Assembly (NCBI GenBank): GCA_963575745.1
Contig: CAUYUJ010022059.1
Span: 186,001-250,000 of the forward strand
Direction: 5' to 3'
DNA: 64,000 bases
From: Prorocentrum cordatum
Lineage: Eukaryota; Sar; Dinophyceae; Prorocentrales; Prorocentraceae
This document shows positions 8,750-18,660 of this stretch, piece after piece. Below the pieces are notes generated by a model. The model was given only the letters and a program-made list of their open reading frames with translations. It did not search any database and had not been told where the DNA came from. Position numbers and translations under genes: made by a program. Every line of letters begins with the position of its first letter. Position 1 is the first letter of the stretch.

Positions 8750-10816
8750 ATGGCTCATCCCAACCCCTCTCTCGCTGAGCATGTGGCCCACGATATCAGT
8801 GTCGGAGATCAAGAAACCATAGTTCCTTTGGCATCTTACCACGATTCTCAGAGGAAAGAATGGTTATCAGCCGAAACCCGCGACCAAGTCGCTACGGGAT
8901 TGAGCCGTGTTGAGACAGCCGAATTGCCCGCGAGTCTACATCATGAACTTCATGGCGGGCAAGATCATCAGGACGGCGGCCCCGGGGAGGGCCGCTCTCT
9001 TCCCTCTTCTAACCTCCCTCGGGTTCCTCGGGGAGGAGTTATCGGAGTTGTCATAGATTTGTCTGCCGACGATTATCCTACTCGTGCTCCGGTCAGCGAG
9101 CGTGATCAGACCCCGACCCCGACGAGGCGGAACGGCCCAGCCGCGAACGCCAGGCGAGGAGCCCTCTCATCCTGGATTGCTGAGTCCCCAGAAACGGTGC
9201 ACTCCAGCCCGGTAGCCGCGCACCCTATCTCGCCGGCCGCTGGCCCAGCCAGTCGGCCGCAAGTCGTGGACGAGCCGAGCGGTATGGTCCCCGCCATCCC
9301 AGACGGTTGGGGTCGACCGCCCGAGACTCAACCCGTTCCGATCGCCTCGAACGGGCAGCCCGGTCAAGATAGCAACGAACAGCTTGACGACGGAGACGAG
9401 GTCAATTCTGTGGAGGATAACATAGAGTATGCCGCGTATGAGATGTCCCCAAGCCGAGTTCTGCCGTTGTTGAACGCCACCGACTGCCCCGCCCAAGGCG
9501 GATGGCCATCCCCAGGACAAGAGACCGTTGATTACGATCATTTGGAAGCTCTTGGGGAGGCGTTTGCGGAACCAGATCAAGACCCCACGACCAGCGACCT
9601 AGTCCGCGAGGCCCCAGCAGTGCCCGAGCCATTGGGGACACCGCTGCCGACCCCCGTTCTCCCAATCGCTGAGACTCCGCCCCAGGCGGCAGAGGTTGCA
9701 TCGAGTTCCCATCATCATGCCAAGCATGACCGGGAGTCCACGGGCCGAACGCCAGCTCCTCAGCCTAAGAAGCACAGGAACGAAGATTACGATTTGAATG
9801 CTTCCCCGCTTCAGGAGGGATTCTATCGGTCTGCCGTCGCACCAGGCGATTGGCAGCCGTCGGTCCCCGCGGTAGCTGAGGATGACGACCCGTCTGAACC
9901 CCCTGTCACGCTCCCAGACTTGATTGCGCAGGATGAACGGGATGAGGCGCTCCGCGAGGTGGCCAAGCCACCGGGGGGCGCACGCGCGCGCCCTCGATCG
10001 TCGGCTTCGAGCCGGGGGCGGCCCAAGATCCCACGGTCTGGCGCCCGAGCAATTTCGGGGGGCACCAGTGCCACTTCCATGCGCGAGGCGCGCTGGGATC
10101 AGGGCCCTGGCTGCCCGCCGAAGGCGGAATGCAGGTGCCCAGGGAAAGCCCGCAAAGCGGGGGGGCCTTGCAGGCGCCCAGCGCGTGGGGATTGTTCCAG
10201 CGCGCGCCCCAAGTGCGGCAATCATTCGTTGTGTGAGGACTGCGTCCAGATGGAAGAACATAACTGCCAGTGCCTTTTGATCCAGGCCATGCGGGGACAA
10301 GCCGGGGCCCAGGGGGCCCAGAGACAGCAAGAAGCCATGGCCATAGAGGCCCAGAGGGCCGAACAGGCTCGGCTGGATCGTGAAAAGATGAATGCAGTCA
10401 CTGCCGACGCCCAGAAGACGTTCGAGGCCGATCGGCTCGCCATGGCCCAAGCTGCCAGTCGGCGAGAGCAAGAGTTGCTGGCCCAAATGTCCTCTCAGGC
10501 CGCGACTGCCCAGCAGCGCGCGGAAGAAGCCGAGAGCAAATATGTTGGGATAGCGAGCGAGGCCGAGCGGCACATTTCGCAGCAAGCTGCCGTTATCGCG
10601 CAAAAGGACCAAGACCTGGCGCGCATGAAACGCGGTGCCGAGACACTGATATTTTCTTATGAGCGACGTGCTGCCCTGGCTGAACACACCCGAGCTGCAG
10701 ACGTCAAGTCCGCCGACGCCGCCGTCGCGACGGCGAGGCTAGAAGGGGGGGGGGGCCGCGAAAGCCAAAGCAGAGCAGGAAAGAAAGGGGCTCCAAGACC
10801 GACTCTGCGCTGCTAG
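8750..10816 (+). CDS. Element 1 gag N-terminal part (Cys-rich plus coiled coil)
   Basis: The ATG at 8750 (context GCCATGG) starts the same MxHPNPS.. reading as the second copy at 22976, which fixes the start. The first 450 residues are acidic, Pro/Ser-rich and probably disordered. Residues about 455-508 hold a dense Cys cluster (CPPKAECRC .. CEDC .. CQC), probably metal-binding. Residues 510-665 are an Ala/Gln/Glu-rich coiled coil. The frame is broken at an 11-G run (10745-10755); after it the coiled coil continues in another frame and this frame reads only a nonsense tail. The product would be a structural particle protein, but gag of this length and composition is not the classic small copia gag. 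Function is inferred from position. Confidence 0.6.
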   Translation: MAHPNPSLAEHVAHDISVGDQETIVPLASYHDSQRKEWLSAETRDQVATGLSRVETAELPASLHHELHGGQDHQDGGPGEGRSLPSSNLPRVPRGGVIGVVIDLSADDYPTRAPVSERDQTPTPTRRNGPAANARRGALSSWIAESPETVHSSPVAAHPISPAAGPASRPQVVDEPSGMVPAIPDGWGRPPETQPVPIASNGQPGQDSNEQLDDGDEVNSVEDNIEYAAYEMSPSRVLPLLNATDCPAQGGWPSPGQETVDYDHLEALGEAFAEPDQDPTTSDLVREAPAVPEPLGTPLPTPVLPIAETPPQAAEVASSSHHHAKHDRESTGRTPAPQPKKHRNEDYDLNASPLQEGFYRSAVAPGDWQPSVPAVAEDDDPSEPPVTLPDLIAQDERDEALREVAKPPGGARARPRSSASSRGRPKIPRSGARAISGGTSATSMREARWDQGPGCPPKAECRCPGKARKAGGPCRRPARGDCSSARPKCGNHSLCEDCVQMEEHNCQCLLIQAMRGQAGAQGAQRQQEAMAIEAQRAEQARLDREKMNAVTADAQKTFEADRLAMAQAASRREQELLAQMSSQAATAQQRAEEAESKYVGIASEAERHISQQAAVIAQKDQDLARMKRGAETLIFSYERRAALAEHTRAADVKSADAAVATARLEGGGGRESQSRAGKKGAPRPTLRC

Positions 10817-11698
10817 GCCGGAAGCGGCCAACACAGAGGCCAAGGCGGCAGAGGCTCTCCGAGCGAAAGATTTGCAGACAAGGGGGCAAATCGAGAGCCA
10901 CTCGAAACGAATTTCAGAAGCCTGGGACCAAGCACAGGCGCGTGCTCACGAGGCCAGAAGGCAGGGCGAGCTACGCGTTCAGGCTGCTGAGCACGCCGCT
11001 GCGAAAATGGCTGACCAAAACAAGCAATATCAAGACGAGCTCAAGAAGCATGAACGCGCTAGGGCATCGCTTCGCCAAATGCAATCAGGCGACGGAGCGC
11101 GCCCACCGGCCAAGCCGGCAGGGGCGAGCAGACGACCCTCACCGGCGGCCCAGCCGTCTGGTGCTACGTCGTCGCAGGCCTGGCCTAGCTCGCCGCCTCC
11201 AGCAGGCGGGATGCCGCGGGCGGGGGCTGCCCGGCAGCCTCAGCCCGTGCGAGGGGACCCAACAGAAAGCTGTTCAATATGTTCTAAACCGAAGGCTGGC
11301 TCATGCGCCACTTGCGGACCACCCATTTGCGAAAGGCCACTTTGATATGAGCACGAAGCGCTGCGTCGCGTGCGCCCAACAGAAGAGCTTGCCAGTAGAA
11401 CAGGCAGCGTGGGATGAGCAATGGAAGCGAGATAGCGCTAACCCCAACTTCTCTGGCCCAACAGCAAAAGAACTTCGATGACATTTACGCTGGCAAGTGC
11501 AGCGTGCAAAGATTGAGGGAGCAAGCCGAGGAACAGCTTCGATTGAGCTCAGAGAAGTCAGCCGCCAACATTCGCGAAAGAAGAAGCGTTGGCTCGCGCA
11601 GCCGCATCAGAGAAAGAACCGATGGAGCTCAAAGCCGCCATCACCGAGTCCTTGAGAGAGAAAGACCAACATATGCGGTCTCGATCACAGGCAGCTGA
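10756..11698 (+). pseudogene. Element 1 gag, middle part, frame-broken
   Basis: Directly after the 11-G run the coiled coil resumes (Ala/Glu/Lys-rich, to about 11090). A Pro/Ala-rich linker and a second Cys cluster follow, CSICSKPK..CATCG at 11270-11325, and after another frame change KRCVACAQ at 11356-11380. Read together they look like one RING-like or treble-clef cluster split by a frameshift. Reading is lost near 11480-11700. It is the continuation of the 8750-10744 frame, not a separate gene. Confidence 0.5.
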
Positions 11699-11707
11699 GA
11701 GGCGGCC

Positions 11708-12667
11708 TTGGAAGAAAGGGCAAAAGAGATGACGAAGACCATGGGCATGGAATCTGTCCAGTTTATCGAGAAAGCTTTGGAAAACATGCCCAAATTTCAT
11801 CAGTTCGATATGCCCCAGCGTTCGCGGGAAACGCCCGCCAGGCCAGCTTTGCAACCTCGTTTCGCTGCCCCTGGCCCTGCCGTCGAAGGCCCGGCCAAGC
11901 CTGGCATCTCGGGGAACAGTGTACCTTTCAACGCCGAGATGCACGGCGCCGTTGACGACATGACCTTTATTAACTATCATCCTTTCACCCAGGCGGGGCC
12001 AGCGAGGCCACCAGCGGCCCAGCCGCAGGGCGGGGGTAACGGTAGCGCGTCAGCGGCCACGCCGTCTGGCGGCGCAGGGCAGAACAATGATGAGGACGAT
12101 CAAAGCACCGCTCCAAGTGCCGACTTCCTGTGCGCAGTCGCCCATGCCGCCCAATACCAGGCGGGGAAGCCGCCTCAAGGGGGTCCGGGGGGCCCTGGAT
12201 CCCCAGGGGGTGGAGGCAGTCCTGGCGGACCCCAGGGCCCAGGTGGGCCCAGTGGCCCAGGCGGTCCTGACGAGAGTACCCCACTGGGCCAATTGAGACA
12301 GGTTGGCAACAATCAGAAGGTTGACCTAATGGATAGTCCCGATGTTACAAACATGCGGGAGTGGCAGATGCATGCCATCCGTGCTGTGGCTGGATCGCCC
12401 CCTGAGATCCAGGAGGCACAGCTTTGGATCATGGAAGCCATGGGCCCCGCCGTCCCCAGAGAACAACTTCGAAACCCGGGCCGCTTCCGGCGTCTTGACA
12501 TCATGATTGCCACTAACTTGATGGAGAAGTTTACGAACATGCGCAGAAACCGCAACTTTTCCGTTCATCACAATCACTTCCTCCACCAGATTCAGCGTAT
12601 GGAGTTCGCTGCCCAGGATGAAAAGAGACTTCTGACAGGGCGCGAAATTGTACCGGTGCTCAGTTAG
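11708..12667 (+). CDS. Element 1 gag, collagen-like linker and capsid start
   Basis: The open frame of 319 residues has a Gly/Pro-rich collagen-like stretch at about 12175-12290. This is followed by a helical, Met/Arg-rich section (from about 12330) that corresponds by position and pattern to the capsid part of gag. It ends at a TAG at 12665-12667, where the capsid reading continues in another frame from about 12660. The role is inferred: particle formation around element RNA. Confidence 0.5.
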   Translation: MEERAKEMTKTMGMESVQFIEKALENMPKFHQFDMPQRSRETPARPALQPRFAAPGPAVEGPAKPGISGNSVPFNAEMHGAVDDMTFINYHPFTQAGPARPPAAQPQGGGNGSASAATPSGGAGQNNDEDDQSTAPSADFLCAVAHAAQYQAGKPPQGGPGGPGSPGGGGSPGGPQGPGGPSGPGGPDESTPLGQLRQVGNNQKVDLMDSPDVTNMREWQMHAIRAVAGSPPEIQEAQLWIMEAMGPAVPREQLRNPGRFRRLDIMIATNLMEKFTNMRRNRNFSVHHNHFLHQIQRMEFAAQDEKRLLTGREIVPVLS

Positions 12668-13121
12668 ATCGGAGCTGGGTCAGCATCGTATTTCGCGTGA
12701 TATTTTCAAGGTCGTTATTGATCCCAATCGCCCTGACGCTGATCTGTACCATTTCTATAACGAATGGACAGACGTGCATCAGCAGCTTTACGGCGTACGA
12801 CCTCCGTCCGACGAGATGCGAGCTTCGATCCATGCCCACTTCCTTGAGCAACGCAGGAAGCCGAAGAAGTTGAGCATGACTTGCCAATTTTATGATCTGT
12901 TATTTGACAAGCCAGGGGCGGGCATGCGTGTTTACGAATGGCCCATAGCTCAGATTGAAATGATGATGTTGCGTGAGAACGAAGAATGGAGCATCGATCT
13001 GCATGAGGGTACTTTGAACCAACGTGATCGTCAGCAGCGCTTGGGCGGCGGTGGCGGCAACGGCAACGAGAATCGCGTGAGAAAGAAGAATGGAGCATCG
13101 ATCTGCATGAGGGTACTTTGA
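12660..13121 (+). pseudogene. Element 1 gag capsid, frame-shifted continuation
   Basis: This continues the capsid helices after the shift near 12660 (WTDVHQQLYGVRPPS.., EQRRKPKKLSM..). Its layout parallels the capsid of element 2 (30389-30900), with a basic helix followed by YDLL/YEW-type aromatic positions. It ends just after a 104-bp tandem duplication, which throws the frame. Confidence 0.5.
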
Positions 13122-13178
13122 ACCAACGTGATCGTCAGCAGCGCTTGGGCGGCGGCGGCGGCAACGGCAACGAGAACC
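12971..13178 (+). repeat. 104-bp tandem duplication inside gag
   Basis: 12971-13074 and 13075-13178 are nearly identical, both beginning GCGTGAGAA and ending GAGAAYCGC. Because 104 is not a multiple of three, the copy moves translation from the frame of the preceding capsid into the frame of the zinc-finger section. Confidence 0.9.
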
Positions 13179-14290
13179 GCCGAGGCCTCACCGGCAAAGC
13201 CGCTGCGGCCGAGGTAGCAGCGCGTCTCGGAAAATCCACCAACGTCATGAAGAGTGGAGAGACAAAGGGCGAAACAACGTGCAAATTCATCCGTGAGGGA
13301 CAGACCTGCCCGCATGCGGGTCAGGGTTGCCCGTTTAATCACAAGAAGCCCAGAGCTGCTGCCCCGGCCCAGCCGGCTGCGGGGGCAAACCCGAGCGCTG
13401 CCCCAGCTCAGAACTCACGTCCTCGAGGGCGGTCTGAGAAACCGAAAGGCGGTGGTCGAAAGACGGGGGGCCGATCTCAGACCCCGGCAGACGGCCGTGG
13501 AAAGGGCGCGCAGCAGCGGACCAGGACCCAATCCGAACGTTCGCGCGAGCGCCAGAGCAAATTGCCGTGCTACCCTTTCTCACGCGACCCTAAGAACTGC
13601 CGTGGAGCCCAGGGCGGTTGCTACAGGCAACGCAGAGCCCTGACCGCAGAAGAAAAGCTCAAGCGTGACAAATTTGAAGAGGCCAAGCTCAAAGCTGGAA
13701 AGCCTCTGGGATACGAGCGCACAATCAAACGAGCCAATGCCGCCGCCGCCAATGCCACTTCATCCTCAGGGGGCGGCGCCCCGAGGGTCGCCAGCGCGAG
13801 CTCAGAGCGACGCAGGAGCGATGGAGACAAAAGCAAAGGCGCAGGCGAAGGCAAGAGCAAGAGCAAAGATCAGTATTGCCGCTCTTTCAAGGAAACGGGT
13901 CAGTGCACGCGTGGGAAGGACTTTTGGCTCGCCAAGACCGCGCCCAACCATGCGCGACATTGGCTCTGCGCTGGCGGCCGCGCCGCCAGTGCAGACGGAC
14001 TGATTGGATTAATTGTGTTATGGGTGTTATTTCTGGCCTTCCTCGCGAGACGGATGTTGCGGCGCCCGCGTCGGCCAAGCCGATTGCGGGGAGGCGAGAG
14101 TGCGTCCGCTGACCCAGTCAGCCCGGGCGCGTTCGCGCGCCCAGCTCCGCTAGTTCGGGCCCCCCCAGGCAGAAGCAGGCCGGCCTTCATGTTCCACGGG
14201 CCTCTAGACACACATGCACGAGAGTTGATGGCGATTCTGCCAGTGGAGAGATCCTCCAAGACCGCAGGGAGCAAGTTGAGAGTCTCGTAA
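13118..14290 (+). CDS. Element 1 gag C-terminal part with CCCH zinc finger
   Basis: The open frame starts inside the second unit of the 104-bp duplication. It carries C-x7-C-x6-C-x3-H (CKFIREGQTC..CPFNH, 13280-13342), a CCCH finger in place of the usual retroviral CCHC knuckle. A second, incomplete finger-like motif begins at 13878 (CRSFKETGQC). Between them lie Arg/Ser/Gln-rich basic stretches suited to RNA binding. A hydrophobic run near 14000-14045 is probably frame noise. Presumed role: packaging of element RNA. Confidence 0.6.
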   Translation: MNQRDRQQRLGGGGGNGNENRRGLTGKAAAAEVAARLGKSTNVMKSGETKGETTCKFIREGQTCPHAGQGCPFNHKKPRAAAPAQPAAGANPSAAPAQNSRPRGRSEKPKGGGRKTGGRSQTPADGRGKGAQQRTRTQSERSRERQSKLPCYPFSRDPKNCRGAQGGCYRQRRALTAEEKLKRDKFEEAKLKAGKPLGYERTIKRANAAAANATSSSGGGAPRVASASSERRRSDGDKSKGAGEGKSKSKDQYCRSFKETGQCTRGKDFWLAKTAPNHARHWLCAGGRAASADGLIGLIVLWVLFLAFLARRMLRRPRRPSRLRGGESASADPVSPGAFARPAPLVRAPPGRSRPAFMFHGPLDTHARELMAILPVERSSKTAGSKLRVS

Positions 14291-14501
14291 TTATTCTTGC
14301 CAATTTCCTGCAACCTCTTTCTCGGGGCGCTATCAAGCTGCATTGGGGCGAGCCCCCCAGCAAGAGTTGCATTCGATATCCGACAAAGGGTCGGCGCAAT
14401 TCCCGTGTCCGATTTGACCCCTCAACTGTGGGGCCCACCGTCGCTTGTAGGAAGACGCGTCGCCACGACCTAAAAGAGTTGCTGTCAAGTGCTGCAGACA
14501 G

Positions 14502-15299
14502 GTGGAGGTTCCCAGACGAAGTGCGCCGACATTTGTCCACCCAATGGCGGGCATCTGCGGCGGAGGCCTTAATCAAGGCGTCAGATCTACAAGATGGCGC
14601 CCGGCACCTTTGGTTGAGGGCCGAGGAGGGGAAGAGGGCCCACACGGCACAGCCGCGGCGGGATGCACAGACAAAGATGCTGCGTATCTCGGAGCGCTGA
14701 GCTTTATCATTGACACGGGGTGCGGGTATAACCTCATAGCGGAAAGATATGCCAAGAGCGCAGGTGCAATGATATTGATCAAAAAGCTTCCGCAATCGAT
14801 CACTCTGCATACTGCCGGAGGTGAATCAAAAGCCCTCGGTTCAGTTCGCATCGCATGTCCCAAATTTAAGGGTGGTAGTTTCGACGCATTGGTCATGCTG
14901 GACACTCCGAGCGTGATCTCGGTAGGCGAGCGGTGGCCAGCTGGCCGAAGGCCCTACTCTCTGTTGCCCAACGGTCAAAGAGTGGGCCTGATCGTTGAGG
15001 GCAAGATCCCGCGCTTGACCCTTTCAGGCAAAGAGGCGCTGGGTCGGTGGATGTGGGCGGTTGCCGCTGGGGAGGTTGAAACCCCCGAGCGGTGGTGTTG
15101 CGCAACGCCAGGCGCCAAGGCATTCTTGGTCGATGTGGAATCGGCGGGAGGACCTCCGCCCCATGCCGTTCAGACTCGCGTAACCATAGACTTACATACA
15201 CATGAGTTGATTGGCACCCACAGCTATGTTGACGGGCGGCCGGCTGCGCCTGCGCCCGTTTTCCCGTCCTCGTTAGACTCTGTGGATACCATCACTTAG
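14502..15299 (+). CDS. Element 1 retropepsin (aspartic protease)
   Basis: The open frame of 265 residues carries F-I-I-D-T-G-C-G at 14703-14726, the catalytic Asp-Thr-Gly turn. Downstream are ALGSVRIAC (flap side) and a hydrophobic VISVGERW strand expected before the second half-site helix. The position between gag and integrase is right for copia. It would cleave the element polyprotein as a dimer. The first 65 residues look like linker. The frame ends at a TAG at 15297-15299 and integrase begins in another frame. Confidence 0.7.
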   Translation: MEVPRRSAPTFVHPMAGICGGGLNQGVRSTRWRPAPLVEGRGGEEGPHGTAAAGCTDKDAAYLGALSFIIDTGCGYNLIAERYAKSAGAMILIKKLPQSITLHTAGGESKALGSVRIACPKFKGGSFDALVMLDTPSVISVGERWPAGRRPYSLLPNGQRVGLIVEGKIPRLTLSGKEALGRWMWAVAAGEVETPERWCCATPGAKAFLVDVESAGGPPPHAVQTRVTIDLHTHELIGTHSYVDGRPAAPAPVFPSSLDSVDTIT

Positions 15300-15408
15300 T
15301 TCTACTACACGCCTCGCAAAGCTAGCGGACGCGGTTGGGTTCGGACACCTACCGGCACCGCTGCCTCCGATCGTTTCTTGACTTCGCCCTGCCGCGGCCA
15401 AGCCATCG

Positions 15409-16461
15409 GTGGCGCCGACGCTCAGCCCGGCCAAGCCGTGGCCTGCGCTGCCGCATATAAGAGCCCTTGTTGGTACGGGGTCTCAGGATGCCTCCCTTAC
15501 GACATGGGATCACGGGTTGGGCTCCGACGCCTGCAACGCGGCCCCCGGGCCCGAGGCGGGTGACGCTGGAGACGCTGATGGCGTCGACCTAGTCGACGTC
15601 GACGAGCCATCAGAAACAGACCCAGACGATGCAGAGGTTGAGGTGTCGGGTTCCCTTGCCGAGCGACTCAAGAAGGTCGCAGCCACCCTCGCGCATCCTC
15701 TAACTCATACTCCCAAGAACCCATATTGTTCTGCATGCAAGTGGGCCAAAGCTTCGAGACGACAGCGGCGCAAAGCGCGCAACAACGGGCTGAAGGGCCC
15801 CCGCGCGCGCGCAAACCTTACTTCTTTTGGACATCCGACGACGATGGATCATTGGTTTGCGATGGATGACCTCTCGCGGGGGCTCCACGATGAGACCGCG
15901 TGCGTGACTTTTCGCGACCGAGCTACTGATTTCCTCGCCGCTCAGGTTGCCCGCGACAAGTCTGCGGCTCGCATTGGTAACTTGTTAGTAAACCTTGAAG
16001 CCCTGGGAGAGAAGTTAGAATATTGTTACGCAGATGGTGCGCGAGAGCTCGCAGCGGCATGTTACGAGCTCAAAATTGCCCACGACCCTACCATCCCAGG
16101 AAACAAGAAGCAAAACGCTGATGCCGAGCGCGCGAACGGCGCGGTGCAGATGGGGGCCAGGGCCTTTCTGATGCAGGCCGGCCTCCCGCCGCCATACTGG
16201 ACGCATGCCGTTAGATACTTTTGTCTCTGCTGCAACGCCAGGGCCCCTGAAGAAGGGAAGTCTAGCTGGGAGCGTCGCTTTGGACATCCGTTCGAGGCAC
16301 CGCTGCTTCCCTTCGGGTCCCTTGTGCGCTATATGCCTCCGCCTGAGTCGAGGTTTCGAACCGCCAAGACTGGTGGCGCGATGATTCCTGGGCTGTACCT
16401 CGGGTACGTCCACGCAGCGGGGGGCGCGGTTGGGCCAGGGAGTTATGTAGTGCCGCTCTGA
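15409..16461 (+). CDS. Element 1 integrase
   Basis: The frame of 350 residues has a pre-integrase zinc motif: H-P-L-T-H followed by PYCSACKWAK (His/His then C-x2-C, near 15693-15750). The core follows, with candidate DDE residues in TTMDHW (about 15840), YADGARELAAA (about 16026) and NADAERANGA (about 16118). Another family feature is the segment ending WTHAVRY, as in copia integrases. After 16300, GSLVRY and GLYLGYVH match the C-terminal part. The element 2 counterpart (HYMTHSPKNPDCEIC) shares the zinc motif, so the two elements are related. It inserts element cDNA into nuclear DNA. The frame ends early and the C-terminal remainder is scattered. Confidence 0.75.
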   Translation: MAPTLSPAKPWPALPHIRALVGTGSQDASLTTWDHGLGSDACNAAPGPEAGDAGDADGVDLVDVDEPSETDPDDAEVEVSGSLAERLKKVAATLAHPLTHTPKNPYCSACKWAKASRRQRRKARNNGLKGPRARANLTSFGHPTTMDHWFAMDDLSRGLHDETACVTFRDRATDFLAAQVARDKSAARIGNLLVNLEALGEKLEYCYADGARELAAACYELKIAHDPTIPGNKKQNADAERANGAVQMGARAFLMQAGLPPPYWTHAVRYFCLCCNARAPEEGKSSWERRFGHPFEAPLLPFGSLVRYMPPPESRFRTAKTGGAMIPGLYLGYVHAAGGAVGPGSYVVPL

Positions 16462-17122
16462 CAGCTCGACGGACTTAACATGGAATCGGAGCGAACGCCC
16501 GAGGGCAAGCGACCCGCCGTTGAGAAGTCCGATCAAGTTTACAGCAACATCCTAGATGGCACTGCTGAAAACCAAGCGCCACAATTTCTCATGAGGAAAG
16601 CGTATGAGAAGGCGATGACTGAAGTGCGCTCCGTTACGATCCCTCCTACTGGCGAAGCCGCAGCCGGCCCAGACGGTTCGGGGCAGGGGGCGGGCGCGCA
16701 ATCGATCCATCCGTTTTTTGCGCAGAAGACCCTGCCGCGGTTATGCCGCCGCCCTCCCGAGGAGGCGAGGACGCACCGCCGCGAGGCTCCGAGGCCGAGT
16801 CCGATGATGACGACGGTCCAGGGGGTCTGCGCGTGGATGACGAGCTTGTGGTAGTTGGCGGCCGGGGCCCACAGCGGGACTCTCGCCCCGACGAAGATCA
16901 AGATCATAAGCTGGGTCTCGCACATATTGAGTTCCGTTTGGATCGCTAGTCTAATTTTTCGGCGGCCAAGCCGCGTGAAAGGATCCCCGGGAAAGGACAG
17001 CTTCTCGCGCGCACGATTCAAAACTTCGACACGATGTAATAGCATGAAGACCGCCGTGTAGTTGTTGGCCTCGCGAACGACGAGCTGACCAAAAAGCTCC
17101 CATTGACAGGTCGTCGCAAAAC
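16462..17122 (+). pseudogene. Element 1 pol, decayed segment between integrase and RT
   Basis: No continuous reading exists here. Short pieces in two frames are compatible with the variable linker between integrase and RT in copia elements. I see no other gene. Confidence 0.35.
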
Positions 17123-17865
17123 ATGCAGCATTCGAGTTGTACTTTTTATGATCCCGACTACGTTCCCGTGACTCGAGTATGGGTGACAGACCCAGATCCA
17201 AAGCACGGTGCCCAATTTGTCAAAAGGCTGCCTGAATCCACCAACCCTGGCATTCACCCTGGTCGTTGGTCCAATGTGAACCAGTCCCAGCGCCGAGCGG
17301 CCGTTGAACAATACAAAGCCGAAAAGAGAGGTTTCTTTGGCATTGAGGACCCCGGCCCTTGTCTTGCCCTCTTGCGCGACATTCTCCTAGACGTGGAAGA
17401 CCCAGGCCCTCCATCCGAGCCCGCGGTGGCCAAGCCAGCCGCGGCGCCTCCGCTTTCCGAGGGGGGCGCTGCTTACCTCGCAGCACACATCCCAAGGCAA
17501 GGGGGGCCGCTCCATGGGTAGTTGAGCGATTTCGGAGGCAAGCTGCACATGGCGGACAAGCCGCAGCTGTGGCCACCGACTCCTCCGCCGAGGAGGGCTC
17601 GGCAGAGGACGAATGCTTTTCGGGCGGCGAGGACGTCTGGTGGAAACAAACCTGGCGCGGCGGCACCATCGCGGGTGATGACGATCCTTCCGGCCAAGTC
17701 GGCAAGGGCCCGTTGTCCGACGTTGAGTCTGAGGTGACAGGGGAGGCAAGCCAAACCTCGAGTCCGGCGGCCGCCGCTTCGCGGCGTTGCGCGCCTCGGA
17801 TGCCGCTGCAGGACAGCTCGGCCCCATTGCCAGGTCACCGAGAAAAAGAAATATTTGATTCTTAG
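17123..17865 (+). pseudogene. Element 1 pol linker before RT, frame-broken
   Basis: The frame at 17123-17521 (beginning MQHSSCTFYDPDYVPV) and its continuation at 17359-17865 are Pro/Glu/Ala-rich with a few structured stretches (RWSNVNQSQRRAAVEQYKAE). They sit where the integrase C-terminal tail and RT leader belong. The reading ends in a stop just before the dispersed repeat that separates it from RT. Confidence 0.45.
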
Positions 17866-17929
17866 GCTTGCGCCACACCGCCGACCCCTTGTTTATGCCA
17901 ATCTGGGGGTAGTAGAAGCTGCGAAGGGG

Positions 17930-18550
17930 TGAAAAGCGAGTTTTGGAGCCACTTGGGGGCCGTTTCGGAGCCTCTGGGGTGCTTCTTGGGGGTTCCTTGG
18001 GGCGTCTGGGCGGCCTCGTGAGGGCCTTTGGGGGCCTCTTGGGGCACTCTTGGGGCCCCCTGGGGCTCCTGGGGGCAGAAAGCTAGAGTTTCAACATGTT
18101 TGGTCGCCCTCTTGGGCCCCTCTTGGTGCCGTCTTGGAGCCCTCTTGGGCCGTCTTGGGGACCTTGGGCCGTGTTGGGGCCGTCTTGGGCCGTCTGGAGG
18201 CCGTCTTGGGGGCCTCTTGGGCCATCTTGGGGCTTTCTTGGGGGCCTCTTTGGCCGTCTTGGAGCGTCGGGAAGCCGAAAAGGCGGAAAAGCAAAATACA
18301 TCGAAAAACGTTATGGAAAATCAACAATGTTAGACTCTTGGGGTCCTCTTGGGAGGCTTGTTTGGGACCTCGGGTGCCGTCTTGGAGACCTCTTGGCCCG
18401 TCTTGGGGCTATCTTGGGCGTCTTGGAGCGGTCGTTTGGCGTCTCGGGGCCTTCGTGGGCCGTCTTGGGGGCCTCTTGGGGGCTTCTTGGCCCGTCTTGA
18501 GGCCCTCTTGGGCCCGGAAAAGCCCAGTGAACCGCTCGTCCCGGCCGTGC
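17930..18550. repeat. CTTGGGG dispersed repeat inserted in element 1 pol
   Basis: Short units of the type TCTTGGGGGCCTCTTGGG repeat on both sides of a unique A-rich core at about 18262-18330, which begins GGAAGCCGAAAAGGCGGAAA. The same arrangement occurs at 23086-23545, 55140-55435, 56165-56540 (inverted) and 57420-57785. It lies between the pol linker and RT, so it either inserted there or expanded from a short seed. Confidence 0.7.
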
Positions 18551-18660
18551 TGCGCTCGTCCCGGCCGTGCTGCGCTCGCCCCGGGCCCCCCCCCCCCTTC
18601 CAAATCGACCGGGCCGGGCTCCCGGGGGAGGGGTTTGGGGAGGGGGAAGCATCTCGCGCG

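Noticed and set aside
17930-18550. Open frames rich in Trp-Gly-Leu-Ser or Pro-Arg-Lys through the CTTGGGG repeats
   Set aside because: The period of the repeat keeps several frames open on both strands; composition is dictated by the repeat unit.
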